Shown here: one piece after another, positions 41,961 through 52,965 of the stretch | Layout: each line of letters begins with the position of its first letter | Position numbering within the stretch: the stretch's first letter is position 1 | Notes under the pieces: generated by a model | What the model saw: the letters and a program-made list of their open reading frames with translations, nothing else | What the model was told of the DNA's origin: nothing | Database searches by the model: none | Assembly: GCA_963575745.1 (NCBI GenBank) | Contig: CAUYUJ010016063.1 | Span: 126,501 to 190,500 of the forward strand | Length of the DNA: 64,000 nt | Reading direction: 5' to 3' | From: Prorocentrum cordatum | Lineage: Eukaryota; Sar; Dinophyceae; Prorocentrales; Prorocentraceae | Made by a program: the position numbers and the translations under genes

Positions 41961-42480
41961 AGCTCTCGGCCCAGTTTTTGCCCTCCGCGTTGGTTGCTCT
42001 GTGCGCTGCGGTAGTTGACCCCGCCTACAGGTATCCCGCACGATTGGGAACACAATGTCTAGGCGCTCGCAATCGGCATGATCATCGCAAGTGCTAGCCC
42101 TCGAATACAAGTGCCTGCGCTGCATTCCCTGTCGCTGGCTGGCCAAAGGCCATTCGATGCAATCGCCATTTTTTTATTCGAGCTAGGGTTCCCGTTCTGT
42201 TGGCCAATGACAGACGTGTTGCCGAGGGCCTGGCCCGATTGTTTGGGACCGGTCAGAACCTAAGCGTGTGCGAAGCACGCGTGGTTGTATATAAGATGCC
42301 AGGGTGCCGGGGGCCTCGGGACAGGGCCAGGACGCCCTCCCGGAATTTCCCCCCCCTTCCCCTTTCCCCCTTCTCCCCTCTTTTTGAAAGGCCCGCGACA
42401 TTTGGACCCCGCCGTTCAAAGCAGCTCCGGACGCCGCCGACAAAACAATCAGAGCGGCCTGACAGGGCCGAAAACGTCAG
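41960..42480. other. Non-repetitive stretch, no gene recognised
   Basis: Mixed composition. It contains GAACCTAAGCGTGTGCGAAG at 42259, which recurs (with one change) at 43887 next to an AT microsatellite. A pyrimidine-rich CCCCTTTCCCCC run lies near 42350. Confidence 0.4.
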
Positions 42481-42484
42481 AATA

Positions 42485-42920
42485 TTGTTTCATGATGGCT
42501 CAAGAGGCCCCCGAGACTTCCTAAAAAAGCTCCTGCGCCCCGGGAAAGATCCAGGAGGCAACAGTTTTCCGATCCTTCCGGCAAACACGGATTTTAGCAC
42601 ATTCGTATTCTGGGTCTTCACAGCGTCCAAACGGCGGCTTAGATGCCCCAGAGATGACCCCAAGACGCCCCAAGAGGCAAGAGGGCCCCAGGAGAGCCCC
42701 AAGACAGTCCAAGAGGCGCCCAAGACTGCCCGATAAGGCCCCAAGAGAGATCCAAGAGGTGGAAGTCAAACTGACACGTCGAGCCCTCCGCTCCATGTGG
42801 CAGACCCCCAAGAGGCCCCCAAGGGCTCAAACAGAGGCCCCAAGAGGCTCCAAGAGGCCCCAACAAGCTTCAAACGTCGCTCCACGAGGCGCCCGAGAAG
42901 CGTGCCAACAGACAGGTATT
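42485..42920 (-). repeat. 12-bp minisatellite array, reverse orientation
   Basis: CCCAAGACGCCCCAAGAGG modules; a spacer at about 42545-42645 resembles those at 34155 and 3030. Confidence 0.75.
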
Positions 42921-43059
42921 CGAAAATCCTCTGGCCCAAAACTCAGGCACGGTAGCGATATGGGCCGAGGGTCATAGATAAGCCTTCAATTGGCTTGGAG
43001 ATGGATCCATCCCCATGCACTCATGTGTAGCGCGGGGCGCAGGTCTCTCTTCATACATT

Positions 43060-43850
43060 GCGCGCTGCGGGGCATTGCGGAAATGGGGCTGCTGTGGAGC
43101 ACGCGCGCGGGTTCGCTGAACTCTTTATGGGGCACGGTCCGCGTGAAGGGTGTGCCGAATAATTCGGATGCCCCAGAGCGAACGCGCTCATCGAGGCCGC
43201 AGGTCGACCTCCTCTGGGCACGACCCGTGCGAGGCATGTTCCGAAATGGGTGGGGGGACGCCATGCGAAGCTGCCCATTGGTGCCGTAGGTGGAGCTCCT
43301 TCTGGGGCATGATTCGCGCAACGGGCGTGCCGGCATGGGGGGGGCGCTGTGCGAACCTCGTCTCTAGGTCTTTAGGTGGTGTTCCTTCTGTGTACGGTCT
43401 GCGTGGTGGAGTGTGCCGCAATGGTCGGGGGGGCGCAATGCGAACCCTGCCTCTGGGGCCATGGGTGGAGATCCTTGTGGGCCACGACCCGTGCGAGAGG
43501 TGTGCCGAAGTAGGCGGGGGGCGGCATTCGAACCTTGCCTCTGGGACCGTCCGCGGAAGTCCCTGCGGGCCACGATTCGTGCGAAAGGTGTGCCGAAGTA
43601 ACCCAGGAGACGCTGTGAAGCCCCCCTCTGGTGCTGGAAATGCAGGTACTTGGCTGGCCACGATCCGCGTGAGGGGCGTGCTACTATGCGAACCTTGTCT
43701 CTGGGGGCATAGGTGGAGGGCACTGTTGGGCGCGATCCCTTTGAGGGGTGTACCAGCTCTGGCGGGGGACTCTTAAGCCAAGCCTATATCTGGGGCCGTC
43801 GGTGGAGCTCCCTGAGCTGCGCGATCCGCGCGGCACTATGTGTCCTCCGA
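43060..43850 (+). repeat. About 88-bp tandem repeat, about nine units
   Basis: GTGTGCCGAA-like motifs recur at 43152, 43237, 43328, 43414, 43502, 43590, 43677 and 43749 (spacing 72-91, mostly 85-91). Units contain GCGAACCTTGCCTCTGGG and CACGATCCGTGCGAGG. Not a multiple of three in most spacings; no gene. Confidence 0.8.
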
Positions 43851-43921
43851 CGCCGAACACTTTAGAGTACAATCAGAACTTGCTTGAACCTAAGCGCGCG
43901 AAGCGCGCGTGTCTCTAGTGT

Positions 43922-43929
43922 GTATACAT

Positions 43930-43983
<54 letters not shown>
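43922..43983 (+). repeat. (AT)n microsatellite
   Basis: TATATATA with CATATACATATA interruptions. Confidence 0.95.
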
Positions 43984-43986
<3 letters not shown>

Positions 43987-44059
43987 GTAGTGGCCTTCGG
44001 CCAGTGCCGCTGATCCAGGTCGCTTGAGGTGCCCCCCAGACTGGGCGGCGACGCTTCGC

Positions 44060-44141
44060 CGACAGACACGCACGCACACGCTCGCAGACATTGCACGCGC
44101 ACACGCGCACACGCACACACAGACACACACACACACACACA

Positions 44142-44188
<47 letters not shown>

Positions 44189-44597
44189 GCGCGCACACGC
44201 GCACACGCGCACACACGCACACGCGCACACGCGCACACGCGCACGCGCGCGCACGCGCACACGCGCACACGCGCACACTCGCACCTGGGCGCACGCGCGC
44301 GCACGCGCACGCGCGCACGCGCACACGCACACGCGCACGTTCGCGCGCACGCGCACGCGCACGCGCACGCGCGCGCACACGCGCACCCACACCCACACGC
44401 GCACGCGAACGCGCACGCACACGCACACGCACACGCACACGCACACGCATACGCACACGCACGCGCTCGCGCACGCGCGCGCGCACACGCACGCGCACGC
44501 GCACGCGCACGCGCACGCACACGCGCAAACGCACACGCACACGCACACGCACACACACATACACACATACACACACGCACAAGCACGCACGTACAAC

Positions 44598-44628
<31 letters not shown>

Positions 44629-44690
44629 GCACCCACTACACACAGACACACACATAAGACACGTCCACAGACACACAAACACACTTTTTG
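44060..44690 (+). repeat. (CA)n/(CGCA)n microsatellite
   Basis: Over 600 bp of alternating purine-pyrimidine ACACGCACGCGC repeat. A shorter CA-rich stretch lies at 44830-44960. His/Thr/Arg or Cys/Val ORFs are artefacts. Confidence 0.95.
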
Positions 44691-45164
44691 ATCTGCGGGG
44701 CGAGAGCGAATCTCTCAAGCTAGGCGGGCTACTCACAACTTCAATTAAGGAGACAGGGCACAGGAAGGCGGGGCCTCAGGCGGCCGGAGCGGGCGAAGCC
44801 CAGGGGCGCAGGCGGCGCCGGAGTGGATCGACACACAAACACACACACACACACACCGCACTCACACGCGCGCCACCTTCGCAGGCAGGCACACGCCAGG
44901 AACATTCACACGTACACACACCACGCAGACTGCGCAAACACACCTACACACCACATAACAGACACGCATTTCACTGCCGCCTTTGCCTTCCCCTCCATCT
45001 GTGTCCCGTTTTCCGCTCGTGTCCCGTTCCACCTCTCTCCCTCTTTCCCCGTTTCCCTTCTCGTGCGCATGGACAAACATTACCCCGCGCACACTTTTTG
45101 GTCGCGGCCGCGCAGCAGAGGGCAGGCGGCAAGAGGGGGTCCGGGGCACGGGCCAGCCTAATTA

Positions 45165-45780
45165 GCTACTAAGCGACACGCAAGCCGGCCGGGCCAGCAT
45201 TCAGAAGCGGCGGCTGAGGTGCAGCAGCGGCTGGTGGAACCGGATGGCTGGTCTGCAACGCCCAGGGAAGCTGATGCATCTTGCACTCCTGAGGCAAAGG
45301 TGCCAGAGGTACAATTAGGAACTGCACGCCAGAGACGCCTGTCCAGCACTGCGCAAGTGGCCATGCCGCGAACTGGTGGGGCGCCGCCACTACCCCGCGC
45401 ACACGCGCACCCCCCCTCTTCCCTTCCTCCCCCTGCCACCCTTGCAAACCCCCCCAGAGGCTGAAGCTCAGCCTCGAGGCTGTAGCTGAGGCTCCTTCAA
45501 GCTCACACACCACGGAAGCCCCCCTTCCCGCCCCCCACGCCATCGGAATCCACGGCACCAGACCCCCCCCCTCTCTTCCCCCAGTTCCCATTGTCCAAAG
45601 GCGGGGGGGGGACCGTACCCCCCCCAGCCCCCCCGCCACCGGAACCCACGCCACCGGACCCCCCCCCCTCTCCCTACCCCGGCAGAGCCACCCCAGCCAC
45701 CAGACCCCCCCCCCTCTTCCCCAATTCCCACTGTCCACAGGCGGGACGGGGGACCGGACAGCGCCAGGAGCAGAATGGAG
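45165..45780. repeat. C-rich repeats, no gene recognised
   Basis: Two diverged copies of a segment with CCACGCCATCGGAATCCACG, then ACCGGACCCCCCCC and CTTCCCC...CCCATTGTCCA, at about 45535-45610 and 45640-45745. Confidence 0.5.
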
Positions 45781-45837
45781 GCTCGGTAAACTGGCGGCGC
45801 GGGCGATGGCGGGAGCGGAAAGGGGGCAGAATTCTCC

Positions 45838-45912
45838 TCCTCTTCCTCCTCCTCTTCCTCCTCCTCCTCCTCCTCCTCCTCCTCCTCCTCCTCCTCCTCC
45901 TCCTCCTCCTCC

Positions 45913-45962
<50 letters not shown>
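45838..45962 (+). repeat. (TCC)n then (TCA)n microsatellite
   Basis: TCC/TTCC to 45912, then pure TCA to 45961. Confidence 0.95.
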
Positions 45963-45963
<1 letters not shown>

Positions 45964-46029
45964 CTCCTCCCTCCTTCCTCCTCCCTCCTCCTCCGTCCTC
46001 TGCCCCCCTCCTCATCCTTCAGCGGGGCA

Positions 46030-46600
46030 TAGAGAGGCTAGGATGCAGCTCCTGCAAGGTGAAGTTTTGCATCGGCGCTGGTATTTTCGCGGTCGATACC
46101 TGGCCTGTTGCGGGCTAGTCCGGCTTAGCCCCGCCATTTCTTAGTGTTGTCGTGGCCTTAATCCCGCCTGATATGGCGAAGGGGTTTTCAATCGAACTTA
46201 ATCGCATTTGACCGTTTTAGTTTTTCGTGCCTTCTCCGACGACGCAGGGAACTATTTGTCGGGCGCTTTCTGTGAAACCCCGCGGCCTTCTGAGAAGGTT
46301 TGCCCCCAATTACTGTCCACCCAGGCGCGCCGCCGATCATTAATTGCCCTTCCCATCGCATGCGCGTCGTCACGACGCCCGCATTGCGTGCTCCAGAACG
46401 GGCCTCTCCCTCGGCTCATGTCGCGGGGGGAAGCTGGCGGAAGTAAGATGGCGACGGGTCCGCAAGCGGACGGTCGGCGGATTAGTGCGGAACTGACACT
46501 TCGACGTCAACATTTTACGTAGCACCCCGCAGTTGCCGACAGTAATGAGGGGGCGGCAGGGCTGTCGGCACTCAGCGAGGCTCTAGAAAAGCCAGCCGCA
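46030..46600. other. No gene recognised
   Basis: A 104-codon plus-strand frame (46208-46522) is open but shows no domain. Composition is mixed, not repetitive. Confidence 0.35.
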
Positions 46601-46654
46601 GACGCCTAAATTATATAACTCATACAGCGGTCTCGCCGTTGGCGCCGTTTTTTG

Positions 46655-46855
46655 ATGGTGAAGCAATTTGGATGGGTCGCATGTGGGTTGCGGGCGCGTC
46701 GTGGAGTGGGTTGTGGGTGGGTCGCGGTCCAGGTCGCGGGTGGGTCGCGGGTGGGTGCGTCGCGGATGGGTCGCGGGCGGGTCGTGGGGTGGGTCGTGGG
46801 TGGGTCGCAGGTGGGTCGCGGGCCAGGTCGTGGGGTGGACGACGACAACAGACAA
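46655..46855 (-). repeat. GTGGGTCGCG decamer repeats
   Basis: Reverse complement of the CGCGACCCAC family at 27310-27500 and 59665-59735. Confidence 0.75.
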
Positions 46856-46872
46856 GACTAATTAAGACCATT

Positions 46873-46873
<1 letters not shown>

Positions 46874-46906
<33 letters not shown>

Positions 46907-46950
46907 GCAACAGCAACACCAACACCAACACCAACACCAACACCAACAAT
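46874..46950 (+). repeat. (CAA)n/(CAACAC)n tract, tail 1
   Basis: CAACAACAA then CACCAACAC repeats, followed by AATCAT and a segment repeated after the tract at 48360-48428. Confidence 0.9.
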
Positions 46951-47299
46951 CATTATAATGCTGTTCGCTCTTAGTTGCCCGCGCGTCATTCAAAACGAGT
47001 TCCCCACACCCTCGATACCCGCTCTTTTCGTCGTCGATCACACCCTCATTGGGTTTTTTGTTCTTTTTGCGGAGGGCGGCGGGCTTAGACAGGCGGGCAA
47101 ACCTGAACGGGCGGAGAATCCTTCGTGGGCGTACATGCGCCCGCCATTGGAATTGGTGTGGGCACTGCAAAAAGAGGAGGGGGAGATCGAGGGACAGTGG
47201 GGGGAAGGGAGGGGGAGGGACGAAGGAAGAGGGATAACGCCAGGAAAGAAGGAGCGAAGAGGGGGGCGGTTGATTAGAGGCAGAGACAGGGATACATAT

Positions 47300-47311
47300 A
47301 TACATATATAC

Positions 47312-47368
<57 letters not shown>

Positions 47369-47470
47369 TTGAGAGAGAGAGAGAACAAACAAAAAACATA
47401 TAAGGGATATCGAGAAAGTGCGAGAGAGAGAGAGAGGGGAGAAAGAGAGAAAGAGAGAGAGATACAACAA
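47300..47470 (+). repeat. (GA)n microsatellite
   Basis: GAGAGAGA with A-rich interruptions; GGGAGG-rich sequence flanks it (47165-47630). Confidence 0.9.
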
Positions 47471-47644
47471 GAAATAAAGAGGGAGGGGGGAGGCAGGAGA
47501 GGGGAGGGAGAAGGGAGGAGGGAACGGAGGGAGAGGGGATAAGGCAGAGAGGCATATGGATGAGGGAAGAGAGGAGGGAGAGAGAAGGGAGGATACGAGG
47601 AGGAGGGAGAGGGAGAGGGAGGAGGAGCAGGAAAGTAACAGCGT

Positions 47645-48235
47645 GAACGCCCGAGGAAGTCCTAAGCGAAAGCGCCGTTCCTGAAGGAAGTCTCGGGCGG
47701 GAGCCCACGACGGGCGGGCGATCCCCTGACGGACGGGCCGGGCGGGTGGGACATTCAAGTGGGATGCCTGAGTATGGCGAGGGCGTGATTATGAAGTAAA
47801 TTTCAGCGGCGTCCTTGGCGCAGCGTGTTTCCTGAGCGTCGAAAGCGCGATTTCTGAATACATTGCATGGGAGGTACGGGCGAGTGCGCAATTCCCGAAT
47901 AAAGTATGAAGGGTTCTCTGGCGGGAGCGGGGGTCTTGATTAAATTGCGAGGAAATCTCGATTCAATTGCGAGGAAGTCTCAAGCGGGAGCGCCGCTCCT
48001 GAGTAAAATGTGAGTCTCAGACGGGAAGGGGGGTCCTGATTACATTGCGAGGACGTCACAGGCGGGAGCATCGATCCAGAGTAAATTGTGAGGAAGTCTC
48101 AGGAGCGGGGGTCCTGAGTAAATTGCGAGGAAGTCACAAGCGGGAGCACCGATCTTGAGTAAATTGTACAGAAGTCTCAGGAGCGGGGGTCCTGGGTAAA
48201 TTTGGAGGAAGTCTCAGACGGGAGCCGTTGTTGTT
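47645..48235 (+). repeat. About 48-bp tandem repeat, array 1
   Basis: Units share GAGTAAATTGNGAGGAAGTC, then CAGGCGGGAGC. About twelve diverged copies. The array ends GGGAGCCGTTGTTGTTG at about 48222. Confidence 0.75.
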
Positions 48236-48359
48236 GCAATCCGGGGGGCCAGGGGCCCAGTTTGAACACCAATATTTTCCCTGTCCAAAAACAGGGTGCG
48301 AGCGTCGAAGACGAAAAAACAGTATGCACCAGTGAGGGGGGATCAACAATAGATCTTCT

Positions 48360-48428
48360 TCAGAAGCGAGTGTTCAACACAACACCAACAACACCAACAA
48401 CATCACCAACAACAATAACAACACCAAT
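48360..48428 (+). repeat. (CAA)n-rich tract, tail 2
   Basis: ACACAACACCAACAACACC followed by AATCATG and the same downstream segment as tail 1 (ACCCTCGATNCC, TCGTCNTCGATC). Confidence 0.8.
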
Positions 48429-48634
48429 CATGTTTTGATTGTTCGTTCTTATCTGCTCCACTGCCATTCAACGTGTATTTTCCAAACCCTCGATGCCTGC
48501 CCTCGTCGTCTTCGATCGTACCACTTTGGGGGGTATATATTTCTTCCCTGCAGGCCGGGCCCCAGCAAGCGGCGGGGCGGCCGCGGACCGTCGGCCTGGC
48601 CAGCGGCAGCGCTGACCCGCGGCAGCTGCAACGG

Positions 48635-48832
48635 GGCCACGAAGGGCAGCGAGGGAGCCGCGAATGATTGCAACGGGACCGCGAAGGTCAGCGATGGGTC
48701 CACGCAGAGCAGCGAAGGGGCCACGAAGGGCTGCAGCGGGGCCACGAAGGGCAGCGAGGGGGCCACGAAGGGCTGCAACGGGCCCACGAAGGACAGCGAG
48801 GGGGCCAAGAAAGGCAGCGAGATCCCGATTCC
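48635..48832 (+). repeat. 21-bp minisatellite, open as a 7-residue repeat
   Basis: Units start GGGGCCACGAAGGGC; about nine copies in register. The plus-strand frame reads GATKGSE/GATKGCN heptads within a 134-codon ORF (48435-48839). I treat this as a minisatellite; substitutions between units keep the frame but do not prove coding. Confidence 0.75.
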
Positions 48833-48837
48833 AAAAT

Positions 48838-49120
48838 AAGCTGTGAGGGAGTCGTAAGCGTGAGCGCGACTACTGGGTGCCTGAGTGTCGGGAGCGCGGC
48901 GCTTGAGTAAAATGCCGGAAATTCCAACGCAAGTGCGCGATTCTTGAAGAAATTGCAAGCGAGTTCCCAGCGAGAGTGCAACTCCAGAGCGCCGATCGAG
49001 CGATGCCTGCATACATGGGGAAGGAATCCCAAGCGATAGCGCGATTCCGAATAGTGAAATGCGCGGAAATCTCAGGCGGGAACGGGGGCCTTGGCTAAAC
49101 CGTGAGGAACTCTCAGGCGG
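48838..49120 (+). repeat. About 48-bp tandem repeat, array 2
   Basis: More diverged copies of the 47645-48235 units, again ending GGGAGCCGTTGTTGTTG (about 49119-49135). Confidence 0.65.
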
Positions 49121-49286
49121 GAGCCGTTGTTGTTGTAATCCCGGGGCCGCCAACCCAATTTGAGTCGAGTGATTTCCCCTGATAAGGAAAAGGGTGCGAT
49201 CCCCGGGGGAAACACTTCAGTTGAACAACAAAATAGTCAGCGGAGGGGGGGATCGACAATATTCATTTTCAGCAGTGAGAGTTCAA

Positions 49287-49289
<3 letters not shown>

Positions 49290-49319
<30 letters not shown>

Positions 49320-49320
49320 G

Positions 49321-49357
<37 letters not shown>

Positions 49358-49640
49358 TCATCAGCAACAACATCATCAGCCACAACAGCAACACTATCAT
49401 CAACAACAGCAACAACAACGGCACCACCACCAACAACAACATGTTCAAACCAACAAACAGCAAACAACAACCAACACACACACTCACACACAACAACGCC
49501 ATTACCAACAACGGCCACAACAGCAACACCAATGACAACAATGACAACGACAACGACAACGACTTCAACAACATCATCAGCACCAACAGCAACAGCAACA
49601 ACAGCAGCAGCAACAGCATCAACAACAACAGCAATCGACA
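49290..49640 (+). repeat. (CAA)n-rich tract, tail 3
   Basis: CAACAACAACAA, then mixed CAACAGCAACA and ACAACGACA to about 49640. Confidence 0.9.
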
Positions 49641-50350
49641 CCTCAGAGCCTCACTTCAGCCACGCGCCCAGGAACGGTGACAATATGCAGGATTTCTGGA
49701 GCCAGCCACTTGGACCGACGTCCAGAATTGGAGGGCCCTGGAAGGAACACGGTTTCCGTTTCATCTATGTGCAAGATCCGGTCGTTGTTTCATTTCGCGC
49801 ATTTCTTGGGGTTTTCGTTGCTGGGGCCGTTCTCGGAACATGCGGGCGATCGTAAACCCTTGTCGTGCTCCGGAAGCTCCCGGGAGGCCAGAAGCGGGGA
49901 ACAATTGACGCTGTGATTTTTGCCAAGGCGTTGGAGGTTGGGGTTCGTCGGTCTTCTCCACCTTCTCGAGGTGTCCGGCTGCGTGATCCGCAACAACATC
50001 AGGTACGGCGGAAACCGGGCGCGGACGCCCCGGCGCTGAGAGGCTGCAGGTCGTATCCCGTTCGTAGGGTCTGGCCCTTCCCCCCGTCTTCACCAAATCT
50101 TCCCTCACCACCGCCTCCGCCTCCTCCTCCTTCACCTCCTCTTCTTCTTCGCCGCTGGCCCGAAGTGCTCCTGGATCGTACCGTATCCTCCTCCTCCCCT
50201 CTCCTCCTCCTTCCTCGGATCGAGCCGTGCGCCCTCCTCGTCTCTCACTTCGGATCCTGCTGGTCTGCAGGGCAGGCCCTGGCCCCCTCAGGAGGCCTGC
50301 GCGAGGGGCTCGAAGCGAAGGCCGCCACAGGACACCCTGCCAGCTGTCAA
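49640..50350. other. No gene recognised
   Basis: A 218-codon minus-strand frame (50417-49761) is open and partly mixed in composition (DVVADHAAGHLEKVEKTDEP), but its middle is a TCC-derived Glu run and no domain is evident. CTCCTCC tracts lie at 50100-50215. Confidence 0.35.
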
Positions 50351-50353
50351 GGA

Positions 50354-50514
50354 TTAGGTTGGGCCTGTCCCCCTGCAGGGGGATTTTGGGCGACAAAAGT
50401 GTACATACCCCAAACACACCCCAAATATAAAGAAAAACGTCAAAAGATCGTCCCCTGACTTTTTTTTGAACTATTTTTGAATATTCCTCCTGTAGAGGGA
50501 CAGGCCCGACTCAA
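50354..50514 (+). mobile_element. MITE-like element family A, copy 1 (161 bp, 8-bp TSD)
   Basis: Terminal inverted repeats TTAGGTTGGGCCTGTCCC and GGGACAGGCCCGACTCAA (15 of 18 paired, with pairing continuing about 12 bp further in). Flanked by perfect 8-bp direct repeats GTCAAGGA (50346-50353 and 50515-50522). The AT-rich interior has no coding capacity. Full-length relative inverted at 60148-60307. The 8-bp duplication is the size made by hAT-type transposases; that superfamily link is inferred. Confidence 0.85.
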
Positions 50515-50539
50515 GTCAAGGACAAAGAGACGGCATAGG

Positions 50540-50701
50540 CATAATTGTTCGAAGTTCCACGCGGATTTCTTGGATCAGCGCCGGGCCCCCCCCTGGGGGC
50601 GCCTCCAACGCGGGCCTCAGCTCGCTCCGTGCGCCAGGGGCGGGGGTCCAGCGCCGATCCAAGAGATGCGTACGGGCCTCCACAGTGAGTGTTTTTGCAT
50701 G
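50540..50701 (+). mobile_element. Foldback element family B, copy 1 (about 162 bp)
   Basis: Left arm ACGCGGATTTCTTGGATCAG (from 50559) pairs with right arm CGATCCAAGAGATGCGT (to 50672), continuing into GCGCCGGGCCCCC against GGGGGTCCAGCGC. Outer ends CATAATTG and GCATG match the other copies at 56497 and 62111. Starts only 25 bp after family A copy 1. No TSD seen. Confidence 0.75.
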
Positions 50702-50741
50702 TCTCCCCACCTGACAGGTTGGGGTTGTTAGACTGTACTCA

Positions 50742-50935
50742 AGGGCGTAAAAACGCCCCTACCCTGGTTTATGAGGCGCTGTGCGCTGAACCTCCTGCGG
50801 GCTGACAGGGTAAACCCTGCGTATCGCGCGTGCCGCGCGGCATCCTGGCAACTCTTCCGGCCTGTGGGAGCTCTCAGGAGGTTTACCGACCACGCAGTTG
50901 TAACCCAGGGTAGGGGCGCTTTTTTCATTCCTCAA
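50742..50935. repeat. Long imperfect foldback (about 195 bp)
   Basis: The left arm with AAACGCCCCTACCCTGGTTT and GAACCTCCTGCGGGCT pairs with the right arm, which reads (reverse complement) AGCGCCCCTACCCTGGGTT and AAACCTCCTGAGAGCT, over about 65 bp. The left tip also contains a small hairpin GGGCG-TAAAAA-CGCCC. Single copy; no clear TSD. Confidence 0.65.
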
Positions 50936-51079
50936 TGTAGGGAACAGATCTCCCGACCCGCCCACCCTGCATACCGCGGCCGCCAGATTCCAAGTACCAC
51001 CGGTGGTGCCGCGGGGGCTCTGCTGTGGGCCGCCACATACCGTGACTGCCATATTCCCGGGACAATCGGGGATTTAGCA

Positions 51080-52330
51080 GGGCTCTTTGATGGGGGCGGC
51101 CACAGAACTGACCAAAACATTCCACAACATAGCACACCATACTATACGATTTTCATGTCCAAAACATGTGGAACACATAATCATATGTTTGAAGACGTTC
51201 GTACCTGAGAGAAGGAAGTGCGTACATCAGTTTATGTTATTACGAAATACATTAATATGAACCCCCATATCTTATAGCATAGCAGAACGTAGCGGCAACT
51301 TTTTTGCGCAATCGGGTAGTACAGAGAGTCGCAGATACTAGCGGTACAGAAACTAATGTAACATAGCATGCCGTATCATGATAAAGTATGGGGCAGCATT
51401 GGGTAACGCGACAGAGCGTATGTTAATGTCATTGGTGACATCTACCGTGACGGGCGACACGACGCCACCCTGGCCCGTCGAGAACGTGAGAGAACATCAT
51501 AGCATGTAATCTCTCGTTGCACAAAGTCATTGGACGTAATAGTTGAATACGAAGGAATGCAGCAGCGACCAGTTGTCGGCGGCGCGCCGACATGTGCCGT
51601 GCCATATCGTAATGAATGGGATCACGAGAATGCAATTGACTACACATCAAAACATAATTCAATGTATTTCAAGAGTCTAGACGGGGCTAGAGACTAGAAT
51701 ATCACACACCATACCTGATAATGCATTGAACGTGAGAGGCGTCACGCCGCCACGCCGGCCCGTCGAGATCCGGCCAGAACAGAACGAACCAATTTATATT
51801 AGGGCAGGGCCGAATCTACCATACGATTTGAAAACACACTTGGTGAACCGAGGACACCATGACTACACAGCACGCGTTCCACGCTCACCTCCGTATACAT
51901 CCAGACGTTACGATGTGACGCTGGCTCCGCAATGCCCGAAACGCATCCAGCGTAGTTTCGGTGGGGATCGTTCGAAGGAAGGCATTGTTCTTCCTTACCA
52001 GTCCTTCCAGAGGCCGTCACAATCTTCTGCGCGTGTTCTCTTTGCCTGCACGTGGCACGCGCGTTGCAGGGCTCACACGATGTGTCACGCGCCCCGAGCC
52101 TGCTTCCTCGGCCTGGTCGCCTCCGAGGAGCTTCCGAAGAGATTCCGAGGTCTCGAGTTGGTTCTGGTCGGTTGGCACGTGGCGGGGTGAACTATTGGGC
52201 CCTTGTATCGGATCACGTATGGGCCCTCCACATATCAAATCAACCTGTGAACCCTCCTCTACATATTGAGTGAACCTGTGGGCCAGGCCCTCCCCCGCGC
52301 AATGAATCATCATGCGTGGTTTTAGGCTCG
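51080..52330. other. Lower-GC stretch without recognised genes
   Basis: Less GC-rich and less repetitive than its surroundings. A short duplicated segment (about 40 bp, with CTGGCCCGTCGAGA or CCGGCCCGTCGAGA) lies at about 51449-51490 and 51738-51775. A 154-codon plus-strand frame (51726-52190) is unassigned. Confidence 0.4.
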
Positions 52331-52389
52331 TTTGCGCACCTATCGCAGGCGCCCGCGCGCGCTCCCCGTGCAAGCGCCCGCGATAAGTA

Positions 52390-52639
52390 CGCTTGGTTCT
52401 TGGGAGAATAATGCGGCGGCGCCAGCGATTCGGTTTGAGTGTTGTTTTCTTACATCTTCGCGCCGCTGGATTGCCGGACAGCGCAGCGAGCTATTCATCG
52501 AAGGATTGGTTTTTTGGGTCGGAGGGTCGAACCCTGGAGTCGGCCGCCGATCTGGCGCTTTTTCTCTGTTCGGCGGGCGAGTCGGAACGGAGCGGTGCAG
52601 GGCGCGCCTGCTTGAGCCAGCGGGCGGGCGTTGCGTCGT

Positions 52640-52671
<32 letters not shown>

Positions 52672-52965
52672 TCCACTTCCTGCCGGCATTGTCCGGGACG
52701 TGACGTGCGTGGCGCGTGGGGGGGACACGTGCGCGCGGGGACGGCGAAGCCCCCGTTGCCGCGCGCGGGGGCCAGTGGCTGCCGAGCGTGCGGGGCGCGT
52801 CCAGCTGCGACGACGACGACGACGACGACGAGGATGGAAGGACGATGAGAGGAAATCGTCGCTGGAGTGGCGCCCGGAGAGTGGCCTCGGACAGCGGCTG
52901 TCGGCGGCACAGCGCGCTCGCCGAGGCCCCGGTTCACGGATGAACGGGGGCTCTGCTAATTAAGC
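52390..52965. other. GTCGTC/CGACGA tracts, no gene recognised
   Basis: (GTCGGC)n at 52635-52675 and (GAC)n at 52808-52832 in GC-rich sequence with open but unrecognised frames on both strands. Confidence 0.4.

Noticed and set aside
43862-45172. Frames of 190-380 codons rich in His/Thr/Arg or Cys/Val/Arg
   Set aside because: Direct translation of the CA/CGCA microsatellite; all frames open.
47645-48235. CRISPR-like repeat-spacer array
   Set aside because: Units are diverged across their whole length with no constant repeat plus unique spacers; it is a degenerate minisatellite.
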